A stretch of DNA of 41,938 nucleotides from Candidatus Gottesmanbacteria bacterium RIFCSPHIGHO2_02_FULL_39_14 (GTDB taxonomy: Bacteria > Patescibacteriota > Microgenomatia > 2-02-FULL-39-11), in contig MFJM01000006.1 of assembly GCA_001779205.1 (NCBI GenBank), positions 10,327 through 52,264 on the forward strand, given 5' to 3'. The notes below the pieces were generated by a model. The model searched no databases. It was given only the letters and a program-made list of their open reading frames with translations, and had not been told where the DNA came from. The position numbers and the translations under genes are program-made. Of the stretch, positions 17,840 to 27,082 are shown one piece after another (position 1 is the stretch's first letter; every line of letters starts with the position of its first letter).

Positions 17840-18453
17840 AGACATTGATTAAGATTTGCGGAATAAAGGATTTGGCGGAGGCCGGAATGGCAATTAAGAA
17901 TGGGGCTGATATTCTGGGATTTAATCTTGTTAAGACTTCAAAGCGATACATTGAGCCAAAAGTGGCTAAAAATATAATCAAAAAAATAGACAGGAGGAAA
18001 GTAGAGATTGCGGGTGTGTTTCAGAATGAAGAGAAGGAGAAAGACATTGAAATAACTGATTTTTTAAAATTGGATTTAGTTCAGTTACATGGAGAAGAAG
18101 AGCCAGAAATATACAGGAGGTTAAAGACAAAAATAATTAAAGTTTTTCCGGTGGAAAGAGACTTTGATGTGGATAAACTTTTATTAGAAATGAAACAAAG
18201 TAAAGCAGATTTTTATCTTTTAGACAGGAGAAATCAGGGGAGCGGGGAAAGAATTGATGTGGAAAAGGCGAGAAGAGTTGCAGAGAAATTTTCATTATTT
18301 TTGGCCGGAGGATTAAATCCCGAAAATGTCAAAAAGGTTGTCGAGAAAGTTAAGCCGTATGCAGTTGATGTGGCTTCGGGGGTGGAAAGCGGCGGGCGAA
18401 AAGACATGCTAAAAATTCAAAAATTTATCAGAATGGTCAGATCAATATCATGA
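17836..18453 (+). CDS. trpF: phosphoribosylanthranilate isomerase
   Basis: 'IKICGIKDLAEA', 'VQLHGEE', 'LAGGLNPENV', 'VDVASGVES'. Confidence 0.94.
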   Translation: MKTLIKICGIKDLAEAGMAIKNGADILGFNLVKTSKRYIEPKVAKNIIKKIDRRKVEIAGVFQNEEKEKDIEITDFLKLDLVQLHGEEEPEIYRRLKTKIIKVFPVERDFDVDKLLLEMKQSKADFYLLDRRNQGSGERIDVEKARRVAEKFSLFLAGGLNPENVKKVVEKVKPYAVDVASGVESGGRKDMLKIQKFIRMVRSIS

Positions 18454-19631
18454 GAAAGATCGATACAAAAGTAAAAAACGGTTATTTCGGTAAATTCGGA
18501 GGGCAGTTTGTGACAGAATTGCTTTATTCGGCATTGGAAGAGCTGGGAGAAGTATTTACGAAAATTAAGGAAGACCGTGAATTTCTTAAAACTTATATAA
18601 GCTTAGTGGAGGATTACGCGGGCAGGCCGACGCCTTTGTATTCAGCGGAAAATATTTCCAGGATAGTCGGCTCGCGAGTTTATTTTAAACGGGAAGATTT
18701 GCTAAATGGAGGGTCCCACAAACTTAATAATTCATTAGGCCAGGCATTAATGGTGAAATTTTTAGGAAAGAAGGAAATTGTTACTGAAACGGCGGCAGGG
18801 ATGAACGGAGTGGCGACAGCAATGGCGGCAACTGTGGCGGGATTAAAATGTAAAGTTTTTATGGGAGTCAAGGATATTGAGAGACAGAGATTGAATGCTG
18901 ATAAAATAAAACTTTTAGGTGCGGAAGTAGTTCCGGTCGAAAGAGGTTTTGGAGTCTTGAAAGATGCTGTGTCGGAAGCGCTTGTTTATTGGATTAGGAA
19001 TCTGACAACATGCCATTACCTGATCGGATCGACGGTCGGTCCACATCCATTTCCTTCAATTGTTGCTTTTTTCCAAAAGATAATCGGTGATGAGGCAAGG
19101 CGGCAGATTTTTGAGAAAGAAGGAAAGTTGCCTAGCCATATTATAGCCTGCGGTTCAGGCGGGAGTAATGCTATGGGAATTTTTCAAGCATTTATCGATG
19201 ATCCGGTAGAATTGATTTTTGTTGAAGGGGCGGAGTCGGCGGCATTAACAAAGGGTACGGTCGGAATATTTCAGGGAACAAAAACTTATGTTTTACAGGA
19301 TGAGTTTGGGATGGACAGAAAGACGGAGAGCAGGGCAGCGGGACTTAATTATCCGGGAAGAAGTCCGCAGATTGCCTATCTTTATTCTATCAGAAGAATA
19401 AAAGCGGAAACTGCAACTGACCAGGAGGTAATTGAGGCATTTTATAAAACGACAAAACTAGAAGGACTAATGCCGGCTTTTGAAACCTGTCATGCAATGG
19501 CATATTTATTCAGAAGTAAGGGAAAATTCCGAAAAAAAGATATTGTGCTTTTGAATTTTTCAGGAAGAGGAGATAAGGATATGGCAGCTGCGCTGCAAGG
19601 CAGAAAGTTCATAAAGTTTATAAAGTTATGA
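18450..19631 (+). CDS. trpB: tryptophan synthase beta chain (divergent)
   Basis: 'GKFGGQFVTELL', 'FKREDLLNGGSHKLNNSLGQAL', 'GSGGSNAMG', 'FSGRGDKDM'. Confidence 0.93.
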   Translation: MRKIDTKVKNGYFGKFGGQFVTELLYSALEELGEVFTKIKEDREFLKTYISLVEDYAGRPTPLYSAENISRIVGSRVYFKREDLLNGGSHKLNNSLGQALMVKFLGKKEIVTETAAGMNGVATAMAATVAGLKCKVFMGVKDIERQRLNADKIKLLGAEVVPVERGFGVLKDAVSEALVYWIRNLTTCHYLIGSTVGPHPFPSIVAFFQKIIGDEARRQIFEKEGKLPSHIIACGSGGSNAMGIFQAFIDDPVELIFVEGAESAALTKGTVGIFQGTKTYVLQDEFGMDRKTESRAAGLNYPGRSPQIAYLYSIRRIKAETATDQEVIEAFYKTTKLEGLMPAFETCHAMAYLFRSKGKFRKKDIVLLNFSGRGDKDMAAALQGRKFIKFIKL

Positions 19632-20398
19632 ATATTAAGAAAATATTAATGACGCATTTTTATTACGGGGATGTAAGTCCGGAATTTTCGGAAGATTTGG
19701 CTATGAGACTTATTAGTTCCGGGTCGGATATTCTGGAAATAGGAATTCCATATAGCGACCCGGTTTGCGACGGACCTGTTTTTCAAAAGTCATGCAGGCA
19801 GGCACTTGAGAATGGTATTACTCCTATGACAGTTTTAGCAGGAATAAAAAAAATCAGAGAAAAAACAATTAAACCAATATACTTAACAAGCTACTTTGGT
19901 CCTGTTTTCAAGTTGGGGGTGGAGAGATTTTTGAAAATGGCAGATGATACGGGAGTAAATGGACTAATAATTCCTGATTTGCCATTGGAGGAGCAAGAGA
20001 ATTTTTCAGATATTTTTAACAAATACAATTTGTCTATAATCCAATTTGCAACTGTTTATTCAGACCAAGGGCGGCTGGAGAAAATAATTAATAAATCCAA
20101 TGATTTTATTTACGGCATTTCTCATTCAGGGGTAACAGGGGATAGAGGCAATGAAAGGGAGATTCAAGATTTGATAGTTAAAATTAAAAACTTAACCGAT
20201 AAAAAAATATATTGCGGATTCGGGATCAAAACGGCAATGGATGCTAAGAAGATTATTGATTTAGGCGCAGACGGAGTAATTGTAGGAAGTGCGATTGCCG
20301 AGATTTATCAAAATAGTAAAGACCCGCAGAAAAGTTTAGAAGAAATTGAAGATTTAGTTAGAAATATTCAAAAAAAAGTTAAACTGATTATAATGTAA
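19628..20398 (+). CDS. trpA: tryptophan synthase alpha chain
   Basis: 'ILEIGIPYSDPVCDGPVFQ', 'GLIIPDLPLEEQ', 'SHSGVTGDRG', 'GFGIKT'. Confidence 0.93.
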   Translation: MNIKKILMTHFYYGDVSPEFSEDLAMRLISSGSDILEIGIPYSDPVCDGPVFQKSCRQALENGITPMTVLAGIKKIREKTIKPIYLTSYFGPVFKLGVERFLKMADDTGVNGLIIPDLPLEEQENFSDIFNKYNLSIIQFATVYSDQGRLEKIINKSNDFIYGISHSGVTGDRGNEREIQDLIVKIKNLTDKKIYCGFGIKTAMDAKKIIDLGADGVIVGSAIAEIYQNSKDPQKSLEEIEDLVRNIQKKVKLIIM

Positions 20399-20412
20399 GA
20401 AAGGAATAAATT

Positions 20413-21927
20413 ATGGATGAAGCAGTTAAAAAATATCTTAATGAGTTAAAAGAGCTGGGGATAGAATACCAGATTTTGGAGCATCCCCAGCTTATTTCCG
20501 TGGAGAAAGTCCAGGAATATCTGGGGTACAGAATGGATGATGCCGGAGCGACACTACTGATGAAAACGGATGATAAGTTTGTAGCCATTATAAAGAGGGG
20601 CGATACTAAACTGGATAATGAAAAAATAAAGAAATATTTGGGAGTAAAAAACTTGAGGATGGCAACGGAGGAGGAATTCGAGAAGATTACACATGTACCG
20701 AGCGGAGCAGCAACGGTTTTTATTAAGGGAGTACCAATATATCTTGATAAAAAGATATTGGAGAAAGAGTATATCAATGCAGGAAGCGGGAGTTTACTGA
20801 TTACACTGCGGTATAAAACAGACGATTTTAAAAAAATCCCAGGGATTAAAATCGTTGATTTTACAAAAATTGAAACTGATAAAGAAGATTTAGGGAAAGT
20901 TATTAAAGGAGGAAAAAGAATTCTTTCCGGTATTACACCGTCGGGTGATGGAAGTCTTCACATAGGTAATTATTTGGGGGCGGTGAGGCAGTTTAAAGAA
21001 CTGGCGAAGAATAATGAGTGTTTCTTGTTTGTGGCTGATATTCATGCGTTAACGACAGTTCAGAGTAGAGAAGAATTACAGAAGAATATTGAGATTTTGA
21101 TTATAAATGAATTGGCTCTGTTGGGTGAATTGTCAAATATCACTTTTTTCAGACAATCGGATGTTCCTATGCATACGGAATTACAGTCAATACTCAATAA
21201 TGTGACACCATTGGGATTGATAAAAAGGGCTCATGCTTATAAGGATAAACTGCAGAAGGGGTTAACCGAGGAAGAGATGAACATGGGACTTTTTTGTTAT
21301 CCGATTCTGATGGCGGCGGATATATTAATTTATAAACCGGATATTGTTCCTGTGGGACAGGATCAGAAGCAGCATTTGGAGATAACCAGGGATATTGCCG
21401 AAAATTTTAATAAAACCTACAGAAAGAAAGTTTTTCCATTACCAGAATCACATATTCCCAAAGAAGTAGCAGTTATTATGGGAACAGATGGGAAGAGGAA
21501 GATGAGCAAATCGTTGGGGAATATTATCAGTATATTTGATGACGAAGCGATTATTAAAAAACAGGTAATGTCGACTTATACCGATCCGACCAGAAAACAC
21601 GCAATAGATCCTGGGCATATTGAGGGGAACATGGTATTTACATATTTGGACTTCTTCGGAAAAAAGAAAAGAGTTGAAGAGTTGAAAAGTTTATATCGAG
21701 TGGGGAAAGTGGGGGATGTAGAGGTAAAAAATTTTCTGTTAAAGACATTGATTAAATATTTTGCTCCGGCACGAGAGAGATACCAAGAGTTAAAATCCAA
21801 TCCGCAAAAGGTGAGAAAAATCCTCATGGAGGGGTCGGAGAGAGCCAGGGAAGTGGCAAGCACAACAATGGTGGAAGTCAGGGAAGCTGTGGGGTTGACT
21901 AATAAATACTCTTTCTTCGAATATTAA
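20413..21927 (+). CDS. trpS: N-terminal YbaK/ProX-like aminoacyl-tRNA editing domain fused to tryptophanyl-tRNA synthetase
   Basis: N-term (about 155 aa) 'YQILEHPQLISVEKVQEYLG...ATLLMKTDDKFVAIIKRGDTKLD...VPSGAATVFIKGVPIYLDKKI' then TrpRS 'SGITPSGDGSLHIGNYLGAVRQF' and 'KRKMSKSLGN'; one uninterrupted frame. Confidence 0.9.
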   Translation: MDEAVKKYLNELKELGIEYQILEHPQLISVEKVQEYLGYRMDDAGATLLMKTDDKFVAIIKRGDTKLDNEKIKKYLGVKNLRMATEEEFEKITHVPSGAATVFIKGVPIYLDKKILEKEYINAGSGSLLITLRYKTDDFKKIPGIKIVDFTKIETDKEDLGKVIKGGKRILSGITPSGDGSLHIGNYLGAVRQFKELAKNNECFLFVADIHALTTVQSREELQKNIEILIINELALLGELSNITFFRQSDVPMHTELQSILNNVTPLGLIKRAHAYKDKLQKGLTEEEMNMGLFCYPILMAADILIYKPDIVPVGQDQKQHLEITRDIAENFNKTYRKKVFPLPESHIPKEVAVIMGTDGKRKMSKSLGNIISIFDDEAIIKKQVMSTYTDPTRKHAIDPGHIEGNMVFTYLDFFGKKKRVEELKSLYRVGKVGDVEVKNFLLKTLIKYFAPARERYQELKSNPQKVRKILMEGSERAREVASTTMVEVREAVGLTNKYSFFEY

Positions 21928-21972
21928 TTTAGCCAGTCGTCGTATTTGAGTTTTTACGATTGGAGGTAAATA

Positions 21973-22001
21973 TTGACAGATTACAGTATGTATGGTAGTA
22001 T
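21973..22001 (+). promoter_or_regulatory. promoter of TA module 2
   Basis: TTGACA-N17-TAGTAT, 9 nt before ATG 22011. Confidence 0.75.
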
Positions 22002-22010
22002 GATTAGAGT

Positions 22011-22301
22011 ATGGATACAAATATTGTCAGTACAACTGAATTGCAGAGAAATATTAAATCTGTTTTGGACAAACTCAACGATAATAATGAACCTCTGATT
22101 GTAGTGCGGGATAGTAAACCTAAGGCTGTTATGATGCCATATAGTGAATATAAAAGGTTGTCTAGCTTGGAAAAAGAAGTAATTAGGCTGCAGATGGAAA
22201 AAGTATGGGAAAAAATGAGGATTATAAATAAAAATGTATCAGATAAAGAACTTAATAAAGATATTGAAGAAGCGATAAAGTATGCCAAGAATGGTCGTTG
22301 A
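22011..22301 (+). CDS. Phd/YefM-family antitoxin
   Basis: 'NIVSTTELQRNIKSVLDKLNDNNEPLIVVRDSKPKAVMMPYSEYKRL'. Confidence 0.85.
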   Translation: MDTNIVSTTELQRNIKSVLDKLNDNNEPLIVVRDSKPKAVMMPYSEYKRLSSLEKEVIRLQMEKVWEKMRIINKNVSDKELNKDIEEAIKYAKNGR

Positions 22302-22707
22302 CACGAATGTTTTGATACGAGCACTTCTTAAACCCGATAGCAGTGACGGATTAGTAATAAGGAGAGCAGTTGAGGGTAAACTAGATTTATTTTTCAGTCT
22401 AAAACTAATTACAGAATTAAAAAGGACGCTTACTTATAAAAGGATAAGAAAGCGGGCGGTTACTAATGATGATGTTAAGATATTTCTGAAAACTCTTCTA
22501 ACATTTGGTAATATTACTTCCATAACAGAAAAAATTAATTTATGCCGGGATCCTGATGATAACGAACTGTTATCAATCGCAGTTTCAATTTATAAAGATA
22601 GTCCTGTATATTTAGTTACTGCTGATAAAGATTTACTGGTATTAAAGGGGAAAATAGAAAAAGTAATGATTGTTACACCCCAGGAATTTTTGAGGCTGAG
22701 GAAGTAA
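22282..22707 (+). CDS. PIN-domain toxin (COG1569-like)
   Basis: 'MVVDTNVLIRALLKPDSSDG...CRDPDDNELLSIAV...YLVTADKDLL'. Confidence 0.85.
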   Translation: MPRMVVDTNVLIRALLKPDSSDGLVIRRAVEGKLDLFFSLKLITELKRTLTYKRIRKRAVTNDDVKIFLKTLLTFGNITSITEKINLCRDPDDNELLSIAVSIYKDSPVYLVTADKDLLVLKGKIEKVMIVTPQEFLRLRK

Positions 22708-22754
22708 TAATGTTTGGTTGTTCGGGAGGTGTAGATGAAGTATAATTTAAGCTC

Positions 22755-23093
22755 ATGAAAAAGGATGAAATCAGTTTGTCTGACTTCCAGAAGATGGATT
22801 TAAGAGTAGGGAAAGTGATTAGTGCTTCCGCGATCGAAGGATCAATTAACCTTCTTCGACTTAAAGTGGACTTGGGCTACGATTACGGAGTTAGGCAAAT
22901 TATTTCGGGTATTGCCCGATGGTACAAACCTGAAAAATTACGGGGCAAAAAATTCATATTTTTGGCAAATTTGGAGGGGAAGAAACTGATGGGAAATAAG
23001 AGTGCGGGAATGATTTTATGCGCTGATGAGAACCACTCTGCATTTATAATTCCCGTTGATAATAAAATTCCCGAAGGAACGTTAATCAGGTAA
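22755..23093 (+). CDS. stand-alone tRNA-binding OB-fold protein (MetG C-terminal/Trbp111-like)
   Basis: 'FQKMDLRVGKVISASAIEGS...VRQIISGIARWYKPEKLRGKKFIFLANL...NKSAGMILCA'. Confidence 0.85.
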   Translation: MKKDEISLSDFQKMDLRVGKVISASAIEGSINLLRLKVDLGYDYGVRQIISGIARWYKPEKLRGKKFIFLANLEGKKLMGNKSAGMILCADENHSAFIIPVDNKIPEGTLIR

Positions 23094-23095
23094 TT

Positions 23096-24988
23096 ATGAT
23101 AAATTCCAATAGCAGCAAAAATCATAAGAGCAAGAAAGCAAAGAAGATTTTTGAATTCCGGCTAAACCTGACTCCGAAAAATATTTTTCTGTGGTCAATA
23201 ATCTTTTTGATACTTCTTTTTATCATGATGTCGGCCAGAGATATTTCAAATCTGTTTCCCGAGAAACCTTTGTCCATTTTGATTAACGATGTTAAACAGG
23301 GGGAAGTAAAGAAAATTGAGGTAATTGAAGATAAACTTTTGGCAACATATAAAGACGATAAGGTTTATTCATCAATCAAAGAAAGCCAGGATTCCTTTTA
23401 TAAGATTCTAAGTGACGCGGGAATTGATCCTAAAAGCGTAGAAATTGATATTAAAGATACCACAGGAGGAGCAGTTTGGTTTAATATCTTGTCCAATGTC
23501 TTACCGCTCTTATTGATGGTCGGATTTTTCCTTTTTTTAATCAGACAAGCAAGGGGAGCGCAAGATTCGATATTTTCCTTCGGACAATCAAGGGCTAAAC
23601 TTTTTTCCAAAGATACTCCCAAGGTGACTTTTAAGGATGTGGCCGGAGTTGATGAGGCTAAACAGGAGTTAGAAGAAGTGGTTGATTTTTTGAAAAATCC
23701 GCAAAAATACAGAGCACTGGGGGCGAGAACTCCTAAAGGAGTGATTTTGGTCGGACCATCCGGAACGGGCAAAACTCTGTTAGCCCGGGCTTTGGCCGGG
23801 GAGGCGGGAGTACCGTTTTTTTCCATGGCAGGCAGCGAGTTTATGGAAATGCTGGTAGGAGTTGGTGCTAGCAGGGTTAGGGACTTATTTAATACTGCCA
23901 AGAAGAATTCACCATCGATTATTTTTATTGATGAGGTTGATGCCATCGGCCGCATGAGGTCAATTGGAGTGATGGGGGGACATGATGAAAGAGAACAAAC
24001 TCTCAATCAAATTTTGGTGGAAATGGATGGATTTACTCCTAATGAACATGTGGTGATAGTGGCGGCAACCAACCGCGGAGATTTACTTGACCCGGCACTT
24101 CTTAGACCGGGAAGGTTTGACCGGCGGGTTGTTCTTGATTTGCCTGATATGGAAGGAAGGAAGGCTATTTTGAAGATACATTCCCAAGGAAAACCGATGG
24201 TTAATGAGATAGATTGGGATAAGGTTTCCAAGCGGACGGTTGGTTTTTCCGGAGCAGATATCGAAAACATGCTTAATGAGGCGGCTATTCTGGCTGCCAG
24301 GAAAAACAAAACAATTATCGAATTTGAGGATATTGAAGAGTCAGCTACCAAAGTAAAGCTGGGGCCGGAGAAAAAGAGACTGCAGAGCGATTTGGATCGG
24401 AAGATGACAGCTTATCATGAGGCCGGGCATGCGGTTGTAACATTCGCTCTACCTAATATGGATCCGGTTCACCGCATTTCCATTGTATCCCGGGGTATGG
24501 CTTTAGGATTTACTATGATACCGCCACAGAGGGACAGAATTCACGAAACCAAGACTCATTTACTGGAGGAAATTGCTTCTATGATGGGAGGCAGAGCGGC
24601 TGAATCACTAATTTTTTCAGAGATGACGACGGGGGCGGCCAATGATATAGACAAGGCGACCATACTTGCCAGAGATATGGTTGTTGAATTCGGGATGAGC
24701 GATTTGGGACCGATAAGCTTTGGTCCTTCTATTGATGTAACGGAGTGGGGCGGAAGGTATATGACGGAAACCAAAGTGTCACCCGACATGCAGGGTAAAA
24801 TTGACTGTGAGGTTAAGAAAATTCTGGACAAAGGGTATAAACAAGCTTTAACTATATTGAAAAAAATGAGAGAGAAACTGGATTTAATTGCCAATGAACT
24901 CATTAAGAAAGAAACTTTGGAGGGTGAGGAATTTGAAAAACTGATGGGTTCGAAACCTGCTAAAGCTATAGTAACGTCAGCGTTTTAA
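23096..24988 (+). CDS. ftsH: ATP-dependent zinc metalloprotease FtsH
   Basis: Walker A GPSGTGKT, SRH region, 'HEAGHAVV' zinc motif. Confidence 0.96.
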   Translation: MINSNSSKNHKSKKAKKIFEFRLNLTPKNIFLWSIIFLILLFIMMSARDISNLFPEKPLSILINDVKQGEVKKIEVIEDKLLATYKDDKVYSSIKESQDSFYKILSDAGIDPKSVEIDIKDTTGGAVWFNILSNVLPLLLMVGFFLFLIRQARGAQDSIFSFGQSRAKLFSKDTPKVTFKDVAGVDEAKQELEEVVDFLKNPQKYRALGARTPKGVILVGPSGTGKTLLARALAGEAGVPFFSMAGSEFMEMLVGVGASRVRDLFNTAKKNSPSIIFIDEVDAIGRMRSIGVMGGHDEREQTLNQILVEMDGFTPNEHVVIVAATNRGDLLDPALLRPGRFDRRVVLDLPDMEGRKAILKIHSQGKPMVNEIDWDKVSKRTVGFSGADIENMLNEAAILAARKNKTIIEFEDIEESATKVKLGPEKKRLQSDLDRKMTAYHEAGHAVVTFALPNMDPVHRISIVSRGMALGFTMIPPQRDRIHETKTHLLEEIASMMGGRAAESLIFSEMTTGAANDIDKATILARDMVVEFGMSDLGPISFGPSIDVTEWGGRYMTETKVSPDMQGKIDCEVKKILDKGYKQALTILKKMREKLDLIANELIKKETLEGEEFEKLMGSKPAKAIVTSAF

Positions 24989-24998
24989 AATTATCCCC

Positions 24999-25964
24999 AT
25001 GCTGAGATTGGTTTTGATCGACGGCCATGCAATTTTATACCGGGCATATCATGCTCTTCCTCCTTTAACAACCAGTAAAGGCGTACCAAGCGGAGCAGTC
25101 TATGGTTTTATTTCAATTTTGCTAAAAACAATTAATGATTTGAAACCGACGAATTTGGCGGTTGCTTTTGACAGAAGGGAACCGACTTTCAGAAAAAAAC
25201 TTTTTGCCGACTATCAGGTACAAAGACCGAAGATGGAAGAGAACTTAGTCAGCCAGGTAGATTTAATGCACAGTTTAATAAAAACAATGGGAATTGCGGT
25301 TTATGAATTGGCGGGATTTGAGGCAGATGATGTGATTGGAACACTAGCAGAACAGGTAGTCAAAGGAGAAAAAAGCGAAGTAATTGTGGTTACCGGAGAC
25401 CGGGATTTGCTGCAATTAGTTACTGAGAGGATAAGAATTTATATGCCGGTTAAAGGAATTAGTGAGGCAAAATTATTCGGTAAGAATGAAGTAGTTGAGA
25501 AGTACGGTGTTTTACCTTCACAGGTTGTTGATTATAAAGCTCTTATTGGAGACCAGTCAGATAATTATCCGGGTGTTGCCGGGATCGGACCAAAAACAGC
25601 CGAGAATTTAATAAAAAAATACGGATCTTTGGAGGGTATTTATAAAAATATTGATTTTATTGAGCCCAAACTAAAAGAAAAGCTTACCCGGGATAAAGAG
25701 AAAGCATACCTGTCTTATAAGTTAGCAGAAATTGTTAAAAATGCACCGGTTAATCTTGATTTAGCATCAACAAAACTTATTAGTCTTGACAGGCCGGATG
25801 TCAGAGCGGTTTTTGAAGAATTGGGATTTCGAAGTTTGATTACGCGATTAAGCGGAAAAAGCAATAAACCCGCCTCCGTCCAGAATAAATCGGGACTACG
25901 GCGAGGCGAGGAAAAAAAAGCAGCTGAAAAACAAAAGAAGGCAGAACAAACTTCTTTGTTTTAA
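24999..25964 (+). CDS. stand-alone 5'-3' exonuclease (PolI N-terminal domain family)
   Basis: 'LIDGHAILYRAYHALPPLTTSKGVPSGAVYGF', 'AFDRREPTFR', 'ADDVIGTLA', 'GDQSDNYPGVAGIGPKTA'; C-term QTSLF. Confidence 0.9.
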   Translation: MLRLVLIDGHAILYRAYHALPPLTTSKGVPSGAVYGFISILLKTINDLKPTNLAVAFDRREPTFRKKLFADYQVQRPKMEENLVSQVDLMHSLIKTMGIAVYELAGFEADDVIGTLAEQVVKGEKSEVIVVTGDRDLLQLVTERIRIYMPVKGISEAKLFGKNEVVEKYGVLPSQVVDYKALIGDQSDNYPGVAGIGPKTAENLIKKYGSLEGIYKNIDFIEPKLKEKLTRDKEKAYLSYKLAEIVKNAPVNLDLASTKLISLDRPDVRAVFEELGFRSLITRLSGKSNKPASVQNKSGLRRGEEKKAAEKQKKAEQTSLF

Positions 25965-25966
25965 TT

Positions 25967-27082
25967 ATGAAAGTGGCTTTAGTACATGACTATATAAAGG
26001 AATACGGCGGCGCGGAGAGAGTATTGGAGGCTTTACATGAAATTTGGCCAACAACTCCTGTTTATACAAGTGTTTATTTACCGGAATTCCTCGGGCCTCA
26101 CCAACGGCGATTTAAGGATTGGAAAATAATTACCTCTATTTTCCAGAATTTGCCATTTAAGGAAAAAATGATAAGCCCGATGCGGATTTTCCCACTCATT
26201 TTTCAGAATTGGGACTTTTCAAAATATGAAGTAATAATCGTTTCGGCTACCGGAGCATACATTCCCAATTTAATTAACAAACAAAGAGCATTACACATCT
26301 GTTACTGTCATACTCCACCCAGATATTTATACGGATACCCGACAGCGCGAAATTGGAGGAAAACATTTTTTGGCAGAGTGGCAGGAGAGTTAATTAATCA
26401 TAAATTGAGACTAACTGATTTCGAGGGGGCGCAGAGGGTTGATTATTTTATTGCTAATTCTAATGAAATCAGAAAACGGATTAAAAAGTTTTACAGGCGG
26501 GAGGCAAGCGTTATTTATCCGCCGGTGGAGATGGTAGATAAAATCAAAAATAACAAAAAACAAATAACAAATAACAAAAATAAAAATTATTATTTGGCAG
26601 GGGGGAGGCTAGCGAGGGCGAAACATATTGATCTGGCGATTGCGGCAGCAAATGAAATGAAATTTAATTTAAAGATTTTCGGTAAGGGGTTTGCCGGATA
26701 TGACAGAGAGTTAAAGTCAATGGCTGGTCCGACAGTTCAGTTTGTTGGAGAAGTAGGTGATGACGAACTGAAAGATTTATATGAAAATTGCAGAGTACTA
26801 ATCTACCCATCAGAATTTGAAGATTTCGGGATTATGCCGATTGAAGCTCAAATATTTGGAAAGCCGGTTATTGCCTTCAGGCAAGGCGGAGTTTTGGAAA
26901 GTGTGATTGAAGGAAAGACAGGAATATTTTTTGATGAATTATCAGTTGATAGTTTAGTCACTGCGATAAAAAAGCTGGAGAAGACAAAAATTTTAGAGGA
27001 AGATTGCATTAAAAATGCCCAAAAATTTTCAAAAGAACGGTTTAAAAAAGAAATGCTTCAATTTGTAGAAAGACATGCCTGA
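25967..27082 (+). CDS. GT4-family glycosyltransferase
   Basis: 'ALVHDYIKEYGGAERVLEAL', 'YPSEFEDFGIMPIEAQIFGKPVIAF'. Confidence 0.88.
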   Translation: MKVALVHDYIKEYGGAERVLEALHEIWPTTPVYTSVYLPEFLGPHQRRFKDWKIITSIFQNLPFKEKMISPMRIFPLIFQNWDFSKYEVIIVSATGAYIPNLINKQRALHICYCHTPPRYLYGYPTARNWRKTFFGRVAGELINHKLRLTDFEGAQRVDYFIANSNEIRKRIKKFYRREASVIYPPVEMVDKIKNNKKQITNNKNKNYYLAGGRLARAKHIDLAIAAANEMKFNLKIFGKGFAGYDRELKSMAGPTVQFVGEVGDDELKDLYENCRVLIYPSEFEDFGIMPIEAQIFGKPVIAFRQGGVLESVIEGKTGIFFDELSVDSLVTAIKKLEKTKILEEDCIKNAQKFSKERFKKEMLQFVERHA

